From the NCBI GenBank assembly GCA_035512155.1, contig DATKEN010000014.1:178825-242824 (forward strand): 64,000 bases of DNA. The letters run 5' to 3'. Origin of the DNA: JABCYV01 sp035512155 (GTDB lineage: Bacteria; Acidobacteriota; Terriglobia; Terriglobales; Acidobacteriaceae). The position numbers and the translations under genes were made by a program. Numbering within the stretch: position 1 is the first letter of the stretch; every line of letters starts with the position of its first letter. The notes under the pieces are model-generated. The model did no database searches. It was given only the letters and a program-made list of their open reading frames with translations, and was not told the origin of the DNA. Of this stretch, positions 24,185 to 33,314 are shown one piece after another.

Positions 24185-25663
24185 ATGCCTTTAAAAACAT
24201 TGTTTCTGAATCCGCCGTCGTTTGAGAACTTCGACGGGGGCGCCGGGTCACGGTGGCCCGCGACCCGCGAGATCGAATCTTACTGGTACCCAGTTTGGCT
24301 CGCCTACCCGGCTGGAATGCTGGAAGGAGCGCGCCTGCTGGATGCTCCGCCCCACTACGTCTCCGCGGAAGAGACCATCAAGATTGCCGGTGACTACGAA
24401 TTTCTGGTCCTCTATACCAGCACTCCCGGCTTTCCCGGGGACATTCGGCTGGCGCAAAAGATCAAAGATGCCAACCCGAAGATCAAGATCGCCTTTGTTG
24501 GACCTCATGTCACCGTACTTCCAGAACGGACGTTGAGGGATGGCCAAGCCATTGATTTCGTCTGCCGCAAAGAATTCGATTATGCGGTGGTCGAGTTTGC
24601 CCAAGGCAAGCCTCTAGAGGAGATACTTGGCATCTCCTACTTGAAGAATGGATCCGTGGTGCACAACCCGGACCGGCCGCAGATCGAAGATTTGGATTCC
24701 CTGCCACATGTAACTGACGTCTATCGTCGTGACTTGGATCCGCGGCGCTACAACGTGCCTTTCCTGCTCTATCCTTACGTCTCCCTCTACACGACGCGGG
24801 GTTGCCCGGCGCAGTGCACTTTCTGCCTCTGGCCGCAGACTACCAGCGGTCACGCGTGGCGCAAACGCTCGACCGATGACGTTGCACAAGAAATGGCGAG
24901 GGCGAAGGACTACTGGCCTTATGTCCGGGAATTCTTTTTCGACGACGATACCTTCAACATTCAGAAAGCGCGAACCGTAGAACTTTGCGCCAAGCTGAAG
25001 CCATTGAAGCTCACCTGGTCTTGTACTTCGCGGGTCACCACCGACTTCGAAACCCTGAAGGCCATGAAGGAAGCTGGTTGTCGTCTTTTGATCGTCGGCT
25101 ACGAGTCTGGCGACCAGCAGATCCTGAAAAACATCAAGAAAGGCGCGACCGTTGAGCGCGCCCGCCAATTCACCAAGGACTGCCACAAGCTCGGCTTAGT
25201 GATTCATGGTGACTTCATCATGGGATTGCCTGGCGAGACTCGCGAGACCATCAAGAATACCGTTGCCTTCGCCAAAGAATTGGACGTCGAAACCATTCAG
25301 GTTTCTGTGGCGCATGCTTACCCCGGCACTGAGCTCTATGAGTACGCAGTGAAGAACGGATTTATGGTGGCGGGCAACAAGATGGTAGACGAGGGCGGCC
25401 ATCAGCTCGCCCACATCCAATATCCCGGTTTGCCGGCGGAAGAGATTCTCGACGCTGTGCACCGTTTCTATGACGAATACTACTTCCGGCCCAAAGCGGT
25501 CTTCCGCATTCTGAAAAAGGCGGCATTCAATAGCGATGACCGCAAACGCCTCTACAAAGAGGCCAAGACCTTCCTCAAAGTTCGCGCTATGCGGCACAAG
25601 TGGGTCAAGGACAAACGCGACAAGGACTCATCCGCGGCTGCCGCGGAGCCGGTTAAGGCCTAG
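24185..25663 (+). CDS. hpnJ: Hopanoid-associated B12-binding radical SAM protein HpnJ
   Basis: The N-terminus (LKTLFLNPPSFENFDGGAG, then ESYWYPVWLAYPAGML) is the HpnJ signature and belongs to the cobalamin-binding domain (about residues 1-150). The radical SAM domain follows with the cluster motif Cys207-Cys211-Cys214 (TRGCPAQCTFC). In Burkholderia hpnJ is needed to convert glucosamine-capped bacteriohopanetetrol into its cyclitol ether, a ring-contraction step. This predicts cyclitol-ether hopanoids here, though hpnH, hpnI and hpnK are not in the window. It heads a unit with two small membrane proteins. Confidence 0.93.
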   Translation: MPLKTLFLNPPSFENFDGGAGSRWPATREIESYWYPVWLAYPAGMLEGARLLDAPPHYVSAEETIKIAGDYEFLVLYTSTPGFPGDIRLAQKIKDANPKIKIAFVGPHVTVLPERTLRDGQAIDFVCRKEFDYAVVEFAQGKPLEEILGISYLKNGSVVHNPDRPQIEDLDSLPHVTDVYRRDLDPRRYNVPFLLYPYVSLYTTRGCPAQCTFCLWPQTTSGHAWRKRSTDDVAQEMARAKDYWPYVREFFFDDDTFNIQKARTVELCAKLKPLKLTWSCTSRVTTDFETLKAMKEAGCRLLIVGYESGDQQILKNIKKGATVERARQFTKDCHKLGLVIHGDFIMGLPGETRETIKNTVAFAKELDVETIQVSVAHAYPGTELYEYAVKNGFMVAGNKMVDEGGHQLAHIQYPGLPAEEILDAVHRFYDEYYFRPKAVFRILKKAAFNSDDRKRLYKEAKTFLKVRAMRHKWVKDKRDKDSSAAAAEPVKA

Positions 25664-25675
25664 GGACAAACAGGT

Positions 25676-26116
25676 GTGACCTTTCGCAAGTATCTGGTGC
25701 TGGCCGCTGTCACTGTGTTTGCGGCCGTCGGCGATTCGTTGCTTTCCCGCGGCATGAAGGACTTGGGCAGCGTTTCTCCGCAGCATTTGTCTGACGTCAT
25801 TCTCGCCATCCTGAATCCCTGGGTCGCCCTGGGGATTATTTTTTTGTTGGGATTTTTTGCCTCCTACATGACCGCACTGTCATGGGCGGATCTGACTTAC
25901 GTCCTTCCCGCAACTTCGCTCGGCTATGTGTTGCTGGCGTTGATTGCCAAGTTTCTGTTGCACGAGGACGTCACCTTAACGCGCTGGCTGGGCATCCTGC
26001 TGATCTCCGCCGGCGTAGGATTTGTTACGCGCGGCCCGGAGTTGACTCACAAGCCCAGTCATCGAAGGTCGGAGGACCACGTAGCCGAACCAGTCTCCAC
26101 GGGAGCTGAAAGATGA
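25676..26116 (+). CDS. Small four-helix SMR/EamA-like membrane protein, first of a pair
   Basis: About 146 residues with four predicted transmembrane helices and the C-terminal signature of half-size drug/metabolite transporters (WADLTYVLPATSLGYVLLALIAKFLLHE, then WLGILLISAGVGF). The start is a GTG 13 bases after hpnJ, and the end overlaps the next gene by four bases. Half-size proteins of this type often work as heterodimers, as ArnE/ArnF do for a lipid-linked sugar. Next to hpnJ, a role in flipping a hopanoid or sugar-lipid intermediate is attractive but unproven. Confidence 0.75.
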   Translation: MTFRKYLVLAAVTVFAAVGDSLLSRGMKDLGSVSPQHLSDVILAILNPWVALGIIFLLGFFASYMTALSWADLTYVLPATSLGYVLLALIAKFLLHEDVTLTRWLGILLISAGVGFVTRGPELTHKPSHRRSEDHVAEPVSTGAER

Positions 26117-26493
26117 AACATGCCGATGCCTGGGTTGCGATCGCGGCCATCGTGCTGGCGTCGACCACGGGTGATGTGTTGCTCTCCCGCGCCATGAAGC
26201 AGGTAGGAGATGTGGGCGAACTTCGGCGGCGGGGAGGCGCGTTGACCGTCGTGGGGCGGGTTCTGAGCAATCCCAACTTCCTCCTGGGTGTCGTGGCCAT
26301 GACCTTGGCCTTCTATAGCCTTCTGGTCGGTCTTTCCTGGGCTGATGTAAGCGTCGTAGGTCCAGCGGCAGCAGCCCTGACATTCGTCGCCAATGCGCTT
26401 GCCGCCAGGATCTTTCTGCACGAGCGCGTGGACCGTCGCCGCTGGATCGCTGCTCTACTCGTAGCTGGCGGCGTGGCGCTGCTAGCAGCGTAA
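26113..26493 (+). CDS. Small four-helix SMR/EamA-like membrane protein, second of a pair
   Basis: A 126-residue paralogue of the preceding protein, sharing the opening (TTGDVLLSRAMKQVGDV versus AVGDSLLSRGMKDLGSV) and the closing HER/HED segment followed by RWIAALLVAGGVALL. Four transmembrane helices are predicted. The ATG overlaps the upstream stop (ATGA), so the two subunits are translationally coupled, as expected for a heterodimeric transporter. The basic loop after helix 1 (ELRRRGG) differs from the partner and may set opposite membrane orientation. Confidence 0.75.
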   Translation: MKHADAWVAIAAIVLASTTGDVLLSRAMKQVGDVGELRRRGGALTVVGRVLSNPNFLLGVVAMTLAFYSLLVGLSWADVSVVGPAAAALTFVANALAARIFLHERVDRRRWIAALLVAGGVALLAA

Positions 26494-26595
26494 ACCCACT
26501 CTATTTCCGAATTGGCGCTTAGTGAGCATTTCCGCTATGCTGTACCTCCAACTCCGAGCCCCCAGCAACCAAAGATCAAGAGAGGAATGATCTCC

Positions 26596-27162
26596 ATGGA
26601 TTCAAGAACCGCTTCGCGCATTCTGTTGGTCGTTATGGTCGTCGGCATCACACATTTGCGGGCGGCTGAAGATTTAGCGCACGCTCTGGCTGGAACTGTC
26701 ACCAAGGTTGATTCGGCGGCGAAGACCGTCGCCGTAAAAACCGCAGAGGGCACGGAAGAGACCCTGAAGTTCACCGATAAGACCGTGATGCACGCCGCCA
26801 AAGGTGTGAAGACCGGGGCCGTCGACATCTATCTCACGGGGAAGGAAGGCACTCATGTGGTAGTGCGCTACACGGGTGAGGGCGCAAAGAAAGTGGCGGT
26901 CGCGGTGGACGATCTCGGCAAGGATACGGTTAAGACCAGCAAGGGGACGGTCACACGTGTGGACAAGGCCGCGGACACGATTACGGTCAAGACCGAGGAC
27001 GGGGCCGAAGACACGTACCGCGTCGCGAAGGACGCCAGCGTGGACACGGCGCATGGAGTGGTAAAAGGCTCTGAGTACTCCGCAAAAGAGGGTGAGAAGA
27101 TCACGGTCCACTACACCGAGGACGCGGGCAAGAAAATAGCGCAATTTGTCAAACACCTGTGA
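26596..27162 (+). CDS. Exported protein with two copies of a ~70-residue beta-rich repeat
   Basis: The ATG at 26596, nine bases after GAGG, gives a signal peptide (ASRILLVVMVVGITHLRA). The mature part is an internal duplication: GTVTKVDSAAKTVAVKTAEGTEETLKF is echoed by GTVTRVDKAADTITVKTEDG, and VVVRYTGEGAKKVA by ITVHYTEDAGKKIA. Each copy looks like a small beta-barrel. The function is unknown. It follows the SMR pair by ~100 bases and converges with hpnE. Confidence 0.7.
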   Translation: MDSRTASRILLVVMVVGITHLRAAEDLAHALAGTVTKVDSAAKTVAVKTAEGTEETLKFTDKTVMHAAKGVKTGAVDIYLTGKEGTHVVVRYTGEGAKKVAVAVDDLGKDTVKTSKGTVTRVDKAADTITVKTEDGAEDTYRVAKDASVDTAHGVVKGSEYSAKEGEKITVHYTEDAGKKIAQFVKHL

Positions 27163-27193
27163 GCCGTGGGGCATACTCTGCGCATCGTTTCAC

Positions 27194-28624
27194 TCATCCG
27201 AATAATCGCATGAAGCCCGCCGCCGGCAGATCTGGCACTAGAAAAGCGGCGTCACGTAAGCCAGCGACACGGGCCACACACTGTGCCGCCAGGTAACCGC
27301 TGCGTACTGCGCCTTCCATGGTGGCGGGCCAGCCCGTGGCCGTCCAGTCGCCGGCTAGAAAAACGCGCGGCCAGACCGTCTCCGGTGGGGAGCGAAAAGA
27401 CTCCACTCCCGGCCGAGGTGAATAGGTTGCATGGACCTCCTTGATCACCGTGGACTTCACTAGGTTCGCGGTGCGTGACCCCGGAAAGAACTCCCGCAGT
27501 TCATCCACCGCCAAATCCACAATCTCCTGGCGGGATTTCTCGACCAGAGTCTTCGAAGCGCTGACCACAAGTTCCACGTAACTGCCGTTCCTGAGCGGAG
27601 GAGAAACGCCGCCCTCGTTCGGCGACATCCGTTCCAGCAGCTTCGATTTGTGGAACATCCACTGAATCGTGCGATCGAGCAATACGGCATGATCGAGATC
27701 GGTAATCTGACGATCAAACCAGAGGTGAATGCCAGTGATCGGCGAAGTCTCGAAGTGGCCCAGAGTCTGCCGTAGCGGCTCCGCCGCTGAGGTTTGAGGC
27801 AGCATCCGTGCTAACACATCGAAAGGAACAGCAAAGGCGACGAAATCAAAGCTCTCCTCGACGCCCGCAGTGACCAGCTTTACGGCGGCAAATTCAGCAC
27901 GAAACGATTCCACACTCGAACGAAGCCGTACTTCGCCGCCGCGGGCGTTGATGTAGTCGGCTGCTACTCCGTACAGATCAGTCAGAGGCACGGTAGGTAC
28001 GCCCATTCGCCCCGCCGCGGATGACTTGAGAAAAGACTCGCGTATCACCTGCGCCGCGTACGGGACTGAGACGCGATCAATATCCTCATTCAAGGCGCTG
28101 ACCAACACCGTTCTCCAGAAGCGATCAATGGCCCGCTCGGTCTGTCCGTGACGGCGCAGCCAGACGAGAAACGAGTCTCCATTGTCGCGGGGCGTTATGG
28201 GAGCAAGTGCGGCCATCGCAGAAGCGATTGCCAGTTTATCCTGGAGATTCAGGCACGCGGCTCGCAAAAAAGCCGGTGCGGCGTGGAGAGGCGGAGGCAG
28301 AGCGGAAGGTTCGATCACCGACGCCCGCCCGCCAGGCTCTAGAAAGGTCAGCCGGTCGTACCAGCGAATCTTCTCTTGCACGCCGGTGCGCCGGTAGAAA
28401 TCGATCAGGTTAGTGCAACAACCAAGGAGTACATGCTGGCAGTTGTCGACGACCTCGCCCGTCGCCGGCAATTGATAGGATGAGGCGCGCCCCCCAAGGA
28501 AGGGACGGCGCTCGAACACCGTTACACGGAACCCGCTATCGGCTAGAGCACAACCGGCAGCCAGTCCCGCCAAGCCACCGCCGACTACCGCCACTCTGGG
28601 AGATTGTGTCCAGCGCTGCGTCAT
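27194..28624 (-). CDS. hpnE: Hydroxysqualene dehydroxylase
   Basis: FAD-dependent amine-oxidase-fold enzyme that reduces hydroxysqualene to squalene, the third step of the HpnCDE route. The N-terminal dinucleotide-binding motif VAVVGGGLAGLAAG is followed by FERRPFLGGRA, and the C-terminal FAD motif by VFLAGDWTATGWPATMEGAVRSG. The ATG at 28624 overlaps the hpnD stop by one base; a longer frame upstream is overlap only. It is the last gene of the leftward hopanoid operon. Confidence 0.93.
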   Translation of the reverse strand: MTQRWTQSPRVAVVGGGLAGLAAGCALADSGFRVTVFERRPFLGGRASSYQLPATGEVVDNCQHVLLGCCTNLIDFYRRTGVQEKIRWYDRLTFLEPGGRASVIEPSALPPPLHAAPAFLRAACLNLQDKLAIASAMAALAPITPRDNGDSFLVWLRRHGQTERAIDRFWRTVLVSALNEDIDRVSVPYAAQVIRESFLKSSAAGRMGVPTVPLTDLYGVAADYINARGGEVRLRSSVESFRAEFAAVKLVTAGVEESFDFVAFAVPFDVLARMLPQTSAAEPLRQTLGHFETSPITGIHLWFDRQITDLDHAVLLDRTIQWMFHKSKLLERMSPNEGGVSPPLRNGSYVELVVSASKTLVEKSRQEIVDLAVDELREFFPGSRTANLVKSTVIKEVHATYSPRPGVESFRSPPETVWPRVFLAGDWTATGWPATMEGAVRSGYLAAQCVARVAGLRDAAFLVPDLPAAGFMRLFG

Positions 28625-29583
28625 CAGGCCAGGCGCTTGAGGAAGCCCTTCCCCAGGATGACAACTTTTTCGCGCACTGAGAGAGTGACCTTCTCCCGGA
28701 ACACGTCGTACTGACGGCTGCCAATCTTTTCCAGCAATCGCCGATAAATCGTTATCAGAACCCAAAGCGCAGGCTGACTGTCTTCATCAATCAGCGGGAT
28801 CAATTGGTCGCCAGAGCGATAATATTCGCGCGCCCGCTCGGCCTCGGCGGCTAGGAGCCATCGAAGGCGGGTCGGAGCGGCGGCAGCCTGCAACTCAGAC
28901 GCAGCAATCTCGAATTTCGCCAAATCTTCCTCAGGAAGATAGACGCGGCCCATCGCCGCATCTTCCTTGACATCACGAATGATGTTGGTGAGTTGGAAGG
29001 CCAATCCACAATTCTCGGCTAGAGGTTCAGCGACTGGATCGTGATAGCCGAACACCCGGATGCAAACCAGTCCCACCACTGAAGCAACCCGGTAGCAATA
29101 AACACGAAGATCGTCGAACGTGCGATAGCGAACCGTAAGCGGATGGGGGGTGGGCGCCCCCGCCCAGGGCTGTTGGTTGTCAGGCTCTCCATCCGCAAGG
29201 TCCATTGCGGTGCCGTAAGCCAACTGATCCAGTAGCTCTCCCGGAATTTTGTACTGATGTTGCGCGTCGGTGAGGGCAAGAAGTATCGGATCATCGGTAG
29301 GGTGCCCGGATTGCATCCGGTGGAAGGCGTCCAGCCACGCCTCTAACTTTTGGCGTCGCTCGTGCGGAGGCAGGCTGCTATCGTCCGCGATATCGTCACA
29401 CCGCCGCATGAAGGCATACACTGCGCATAGCGCCTGGCGTTTGGACCGCGGCAGCACCAGAAAAGCGTAGTAAAAGTTCTTCGCAGCTGAGCGAGTGATG
29501 CTGCGGCATACCGAATAGGCGACGGCCAATTGCGAATGAGTCGGAGAAAAGGGTGCGGGAGCCTGTTGCACGGCCGTGCTCAT
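28624..29583 (-). CDS. hpnD: Presqualene diphosphate synthase
   Basis: Joins two farnesyl diphosphates to presqualene diphosphate. Trans-isoprenyl synthase fold with the first aspartate motif DDIADD at residues 63-68 and the second at NIIRDVKEDAAMGRVYLP. YAFMRRCDD and the second motif distinguish this subfamily from phytoene synthase only weakly. The assignment rests mainly on its position between hpnC and hpnE. 319 residues; overlaps hpnC by four bases. Confidence 0.92.
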   Translation of the reverse strand: MSTAVQQAPAPFSPTHSQLAVAYSVCRSITRSAAKNFYYAFLVLPRSKRQALCAVYAFMRRCDDIADDSSLPPHERRQKLEAWLDAFHRMQSGHPTDDPILLALTDAQHQYKIPGELLDQLAYGTAMDLADGEPDNQQPWAGAPTPHPLTVRYRTFDDLRVYCYRVASVVGLVCIRVFGYHDPVAEPLAENCGLAFQLTNIIRDVKEDAAMGRVYLPEEDLAKFEIAASELQAAAAPTRLRWLLAAEAERAREYYRSGDQLIPLIDEDSQPALWVLITIYRRLLEKIGSRQYDVFREKVTLSVREKVVILGKGFLKRLA

Positions 29584-30542
29584 AGCAGCTTTCTCAGCGC
29601 GGCACGGGCCACCAGCGCTAATTTGCGCGACTTGGAAATCGAGGGACGCCGCCCAAGCACGGCGTATTCCTGACGCCCGATCGCGCTGAGAATTTCCTGC
29701 CCGCCGCGGCTGAATAACTCGATGTCAACCGCCAGATTGGGGTCCACCTTTCCGATTAGAGGCATACCTTGATCGAACCAGTCGTGCGCCCGCTTGACTT
29801 GGAAACGCATCATCTCGCAAAAGGCAGGAGTGTTCCGCGCCGAGGCGATATCATCTTCGCTGACGCCATACCGCTGTAGATCCTCGAGCGGAAGATAAAT
29901 CCGGCCTTTCGCGTAGTCTCGGCTTACGTCCTGCCAGAAGTTCGCTAGCTGTAACGCGGTGCAAGTGAAGTTGGACGATGCCTGACGTTCACTGTCGCGG
30001 TAACCACAGAGATAGAGCACGAGATGGCCAACCGGATTCGCCGAGTAACGGCAGTAGCCCAGCAGATCTTCAAAAGTCGGATAGCGGGTGACACTTTGAT
30101 CCTGGCGAAACGCTCTTAGCAGATCAGAGAAAGGCTGCTTGGGAATATCGAACTTGCGAACTGTTTCAGCCAGGGCGACGAATACGGAATGTCTGGGACT
30201 ACCCGAATAGCAGGCATCGAGTTCTCCCTCCCACTGATCCAGTAACTGCAACGACCCGTTCGGATCGCCCACCTCGTCGCCCAGGTCATCGGAAATGCGG
30301 CAATAGGCGTAAACGTTGCAGAAGTGCTGGCGCAGACGCTGCGGCAGGAACCAGGTGGCGACAGAGAAATTTTCATAGTGAGTGCGAGCCAGATGCCGGC
30401 AATATTCCTGCGCCGCAGCTAGCGACGGCGCATGCCCCGGAATGGCATACTCGGCGGGCAGGCGGCTCCAGCCCGTCAACACGGACGGGGCAGGCGCTGA
30501 TGTGGACGCGTTGCTGGCAGTGGATGACATGGGCTTTTTCAC
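29580..30542 (-). CDS. hpnC: Hydroxysqualene synthase
   Basis: Converts presqualene diphosphate to hydroxysqualene. It has the same fold as its neighbour, with ENFSVATWFLPQRLRQHFCNVYAYCRISDDLGDE (first Asp motif) and NFWQDVSRDYAKGRIYLP (second). The opening EYCRHLARTHYENFSV is typical of HpnC. Translationally coupled to hpnD by a four-base overlap. The leftward dehydrogenase gene ends 32 bases upstream. Confidence 0.93.
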   Translation of the reverse strand: MKKPMSSTASNASTSAPAPSVLTGWSRLPAEYAIPGHAPSLAAAQEYCRHLARTHYENFSVATWFLPQRLRQHFCNVYAYCRISDDLGDEVGDPNGSLQLLDQWEGELDACYSGSPRHSVFVALAETVRKFDIPKQPFSDLLRAFRQDQSVTRYPTFEDLLGYCRYSANPVGHLVLYLCGYRDSERQASSNFTCTALQLANFWQDVSRDYAKGRIYLPLEDLQRYGVSEDDIASARNTPAFCEMMRFQVKRAHDWFDQGMPLIGKVDPNLAVDIELFSRGGQEILSAIGRQEYAVLGRRPSISKSRKLALVARAALRKLL

Positions 30543-30574
30543 CCGGACAGATCGCAGCGCGCTCCAAATCTGCC

Positions 30575-31624
30575 TCAGTGTCCGGGAATAATGGCTGTCT
30601 TGATATCACCGTTACGATTGAGCATGTGGCGTAGAACCTGCTGCAACCGAGAGAGTGGTGCCTCGCCGGTGATGTAGTCAGTTGAACGAATCTTCTTTTC
30701 CGCGATTAAGCCAAACGCTTTGCGCACGGTCTCCGGCGTATGGTGGAACGTGGCTTTCAACGTAACTTCGGAATAGTGCAGCCGGTTGGTATCAAGCTGC
30801 ACTTTAGTCCCGCTGGCGCAGCCGCCAAAGAAGTTCACGGTGCCACCTTTGCGCACCATGTCAATGGCCCACTCCCAAGCTTCCGGACGGCCTACTGCTT
30901 CGATCACTACATCCCCGCCCCGCTTGTCCGGAGAAAGCATACGCACAGCTTCGACCGGATCTTTCACCTGCGTGATTTGCACGACTTCGTGCGCGCCCAT
31001 GCGCTTGGCTGCCGCCACCTGAGAGTCGCGTTTGACCACAGAGATGACGTTACATCCGATGGCCTTGGCTACCTGCACGAACATCAGTCCAATCGGCCCG
31101 CCGCCGATAACGGCGACCGTGTCGCCGATCTCTACGCGGGTCTCGTGCAAGCCGCGAAGCACGCAAGCCAGTGGCTCGACCATCGCCGCTTCCTCGTAGC
31201 TGACGTCAGGCGGCACGGCTAACATGTTGGTCTCTACAATCCGTCGCGGAATTCGTATGTACTCGGCGTAGGCGCCGTTATTGAACAACAGATCTTCGCA
31301 GAGATTCTCCTGATGCTTGGAGCAATAGAAACACATCTGGCAGGGAGCGGAGTTTAAAGCCACTACCCGCATACCCTTCTTGAAGCCGCGTACACCAGCT
31401 CCCACTTCTTCGATTACGCCCGCCAGTTCGTGACCGAACAGCGCAGGAGGGACGATCATGCGCGCGTGATATCCCCGCTGATAAACTTTCAGATCAGTTC
31501 CGCAGGTCAGTGCAACCTGCACTTTAACCAGCACCTCTCCCTGCCCGACGCGGGGGATCGGCACTCGCTCAATTTTTATGTCCTCTTTGCCATAGAGGAC
31601 TGCAGCCGTCATCTTTCCGTTCAA
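30575..31624 (-). CDS. Zinc-dependent medium-chain dehydrogenase (sorbitol/threonine dehydrogenase-like) in the hopanoid operon
   Basis: 349 residues. Catalytic zinc site with ALTCGTDLKVYQRG and GHELAGVIEEVG, structural zinc cysteines CQMCFYCSKHQENLC and a Rossmann fold starting AVIGGGPIGLMFVQVAKAIG. Such enzymes oxidise or reduce secondary alcohols in polyols. It overlaps the next dehydrogenase gene by four bases and lies between hpnG-side and hpnCDE genes. A role in polyol side-chain chemistry of C35 hopanoids, such as the ribosylhopane-to-bacteriohopanetetrol step, is an inference that would be new. Confidence 0.85.
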   Translation of the reverse strand: MNGKMTAAVLYGKEDIKIERVPIPRVGQGEVLVKVQVALTCGTDLKVYQRGYHARMIVPPALFGHELAGVIEEVGAGVRGFKKGMRVVALNSAPCQMCFYCSKHQENLCEDLLFNNGAYAEYIRIPRRIVETNMLAVPPDVSYEEAAMVEPLACVLRGLHETRVEIGDTVAVIGGGPIGLMFVQVAKAIGCNVISVVKRDSQVAAAKRMGAHEVVQITQVKDPVEAVRMLSPDKRGGDVVIEAVGRPEAWEWAIDMVRKGGTVNFFGGCASGTKVQLDTNRLHYSEVTLKATFHHTPETVRKAFGLIAEKKIRSTDYITGEAPLSRLQQVLRHMLNRNGDIKTAIIPGH

Positions 31625-32748
31625 TCGGTACTTCCTTCCCGCAAGCTGCCGGGTTGAATCACTATCTTCATGGAATCGGCCTGGGGATGGGCAGCTAGGT
31701 TCAAGGCTTCCACGCTGTCGGCCAAGGAGAAGCGGTGGCTGATGAGACGCTCCAAATCCATTTCACGGTTCATCACAAACCGCACCGACTCCTCTTGTAG
31801 CTCAACGGAAGCGCTATAGGATCCCAACAATGTTTTCTCGTCCACGCAGATCGAGGCCGGATCGACCGTAGCTTCGCCGTGCACGGTCTGTGCAAATAAC
31901 AATACTCGTCCTCCGGGACGTATCGAATCGATGGCTTTCTGGATCAGGGTATTGCCCCCAACCGCCAGAATCGCCGCGTCCGCCCCCCGATCTTCCGTGT
32001 ACCCACGCGCTGCTCTTACCACGTCAGCGCGCGACGCATCGATATTCTTCTGTAAACCGAAGCTTTTAGATATTGTAAGCCTCTGCGGATACAAATCGGA
32101 AGTTATTACCGTGACCCCTGCCCGTTTCGCCAATATACTCAATAGGATACCGATCGGACCCTGACCGATCACAAGAACTGTCTCGCCCAACTGCAGGTGC
32201 AGCCTTTCGATCCCCTTCATGCAGGTGTTGATTGGCTCAACAAAACAGGCCTGCTCGAATGAAACCTCGTCTGGAATACGTACTGTTCCGCGTCTCACGA
32301 TCCAGTCCATCACGCGGACATACTCGGCAAATCCACCACCCGAGGGCTCGAAACCAGCCGTGCAGCCCACCTTCTTGTAGGTTTCACACTGGGCAAAAGT
32401 TTTGTGGCGGCAGTAATAGCATTCGCCGCACGGAATGTGATGGAAGACGACAACGCGGTCGCCGGGCTTAAAGTCGTGTGCGCCATCCCCCACGGCTGCA
32501 ACGATGCCCGAAGTTTCGTGACCAAAGATTCGCGGCGGCGAGTGAGATCCCGTGGCAATCTTTTTTAAATCGGTGCCGCAAATGCCGCAAGTGTGGACCC
32601 GGACCAGCAACTCGCCGGAGGCGATGCGGGGAACGGGCACGGTCTCCATGCGAACGTCATTTACCCCGCGGTACACTGCGGCCAACATGGTGGCAGGGAT
32701 GGACAGCTGTTTTTCTTCGATCTTGAGTTGTCCCGCAATCGCCATCAT
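31621..32748 (-). CDS. Second zinc-dependent medium-chain dehydrogenase in the hopanoid operon
   Basis: 375 residues, paralogous to its neighbour but diverged. Zinc sites THTCGICGTDLKK and GHETSGIVAAVG, structural cysteines CGECYYCRHKTFAQC and coenzyme fold VLVIGQGPIGILLSILAKRAG. The first ~20 residues are an extension before the domain. Four-base overlaps on both sides tie it tightly to the secreted-protein gene upstream and the dehydrogenase downstream. The two enzymes may work in sequence or as a heteromer on the same substrate. Confidence 0.85.
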   Translation of the reverse strand: MMAIAGQLKIEEKQLSIPATMLAAVYRGVNDVRMETVPVPRIASGELLVRVHTCGICGTDLKKIATGSHSPPRIFGHETSGIVAAVGDGAHDFKPGDRVVVFHHIPCGECYYCRHKTFAQCETYKKVGCTAGFEPSGGGFAEYVRVMDWIVRRGTVRIPDEVSFEQACFVEPINTCMKGIERLHLQLGETVLVIGQGPIGILLSILAKRAGVTVITSDLYPQRLTISKSFGLQKNIDASRADVVRAARGYTEDRGADAAILAVGGNTLIQKAIDSIRPGGRVLLFAQTVHGEATVDPASICVDEKTLLGSYSASVELQEESVRFVMNREMDLERLISHRFSLADSVEALNLAAHPQADSMKIVIQPGSLREGSTD

Positions 32749-33314
32749 CGAACTCGGTTCGCACTACTTGAACTGTTCAAGGGATTGCTTTCCGTAAACT
32801 GCACGTCCACTTTCATAGAGTCCAACAGCATCCGCTCCGGTACAGTGAAATGGTGATCCGTAACCCTGACGATGCAGTAGAAGTCTTCGACCTTAAACAC
32901 GCGTTCAGAGCGCAGCGGAACCACTGCGTACGGGTTCGGATCCAGCCACCAAGCCCGATCCTGTGGACGGTCGGAAAGCAATGCCGGTGGCTTGGTCGCC
33001 ACCAGCAGGTTCCCCAGGTATTGTCGTTGCAAGTCGATCAGCAACGCTCGCCACGCGATAATCCGGTCGCCTCCCTCGCCCACATTTTGGGGAACGAGCG
33101 AAAACTGGTAGCGGTCGGTACCTTCGGAATCCTTGATCTTCAATTCAAGACTTGGCCTCTCTGTGGTCAAATTTGCCACGATGCTGCGCTCGCCCACGCG
33201 AACCGAACCCTTTCGAAAACTCTCGACGTACGGGGATGCCGGCGCAGTCTGGGCAGCAGCCTGACCTGCCAGGGCAGTCGCAGCCAAGACGATCCAAATT
33301 TTCGCTCCTCTCAT
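32745..33314 (-). CDS. Exported protein of unknown function in the hopanoid operon
   Basis: 189 residues with a signal peptide (AKIWIVLAATALAGQAAAQ). The mature domain is mostly beta with conserved-looking segments LELKIKDSEGTDRYQFSLVPQNVG, DRAWWLDPNPYAVVPLRSERVFKVEDFYCIVRV and a Ser/Asn-rich tail. I do not recognise a family. The four-base overlaps with hpnG and the dehydrogenase show it is an integral operon member, so a periplasmic role in hopanoid handling or transport is plausible. Confidence 0.7.
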   Translation of the reverse strand: MRGAKIWIVLAATALAGQAAAQTAPASPYVESFRKGSVRVGERSIVANLTTERPSLELKIKDSEGTDRYQFSLVPQNVGEGGDRIIAWRALLIDLQRQYLGNLLVATKPPALLSDRPQDRAWWLDPNPYAVVPLRSERVFKVEDFYCIVRVTDHHFTVPERMLLDSMKVDVQFTESNPLNSSSSANRVR

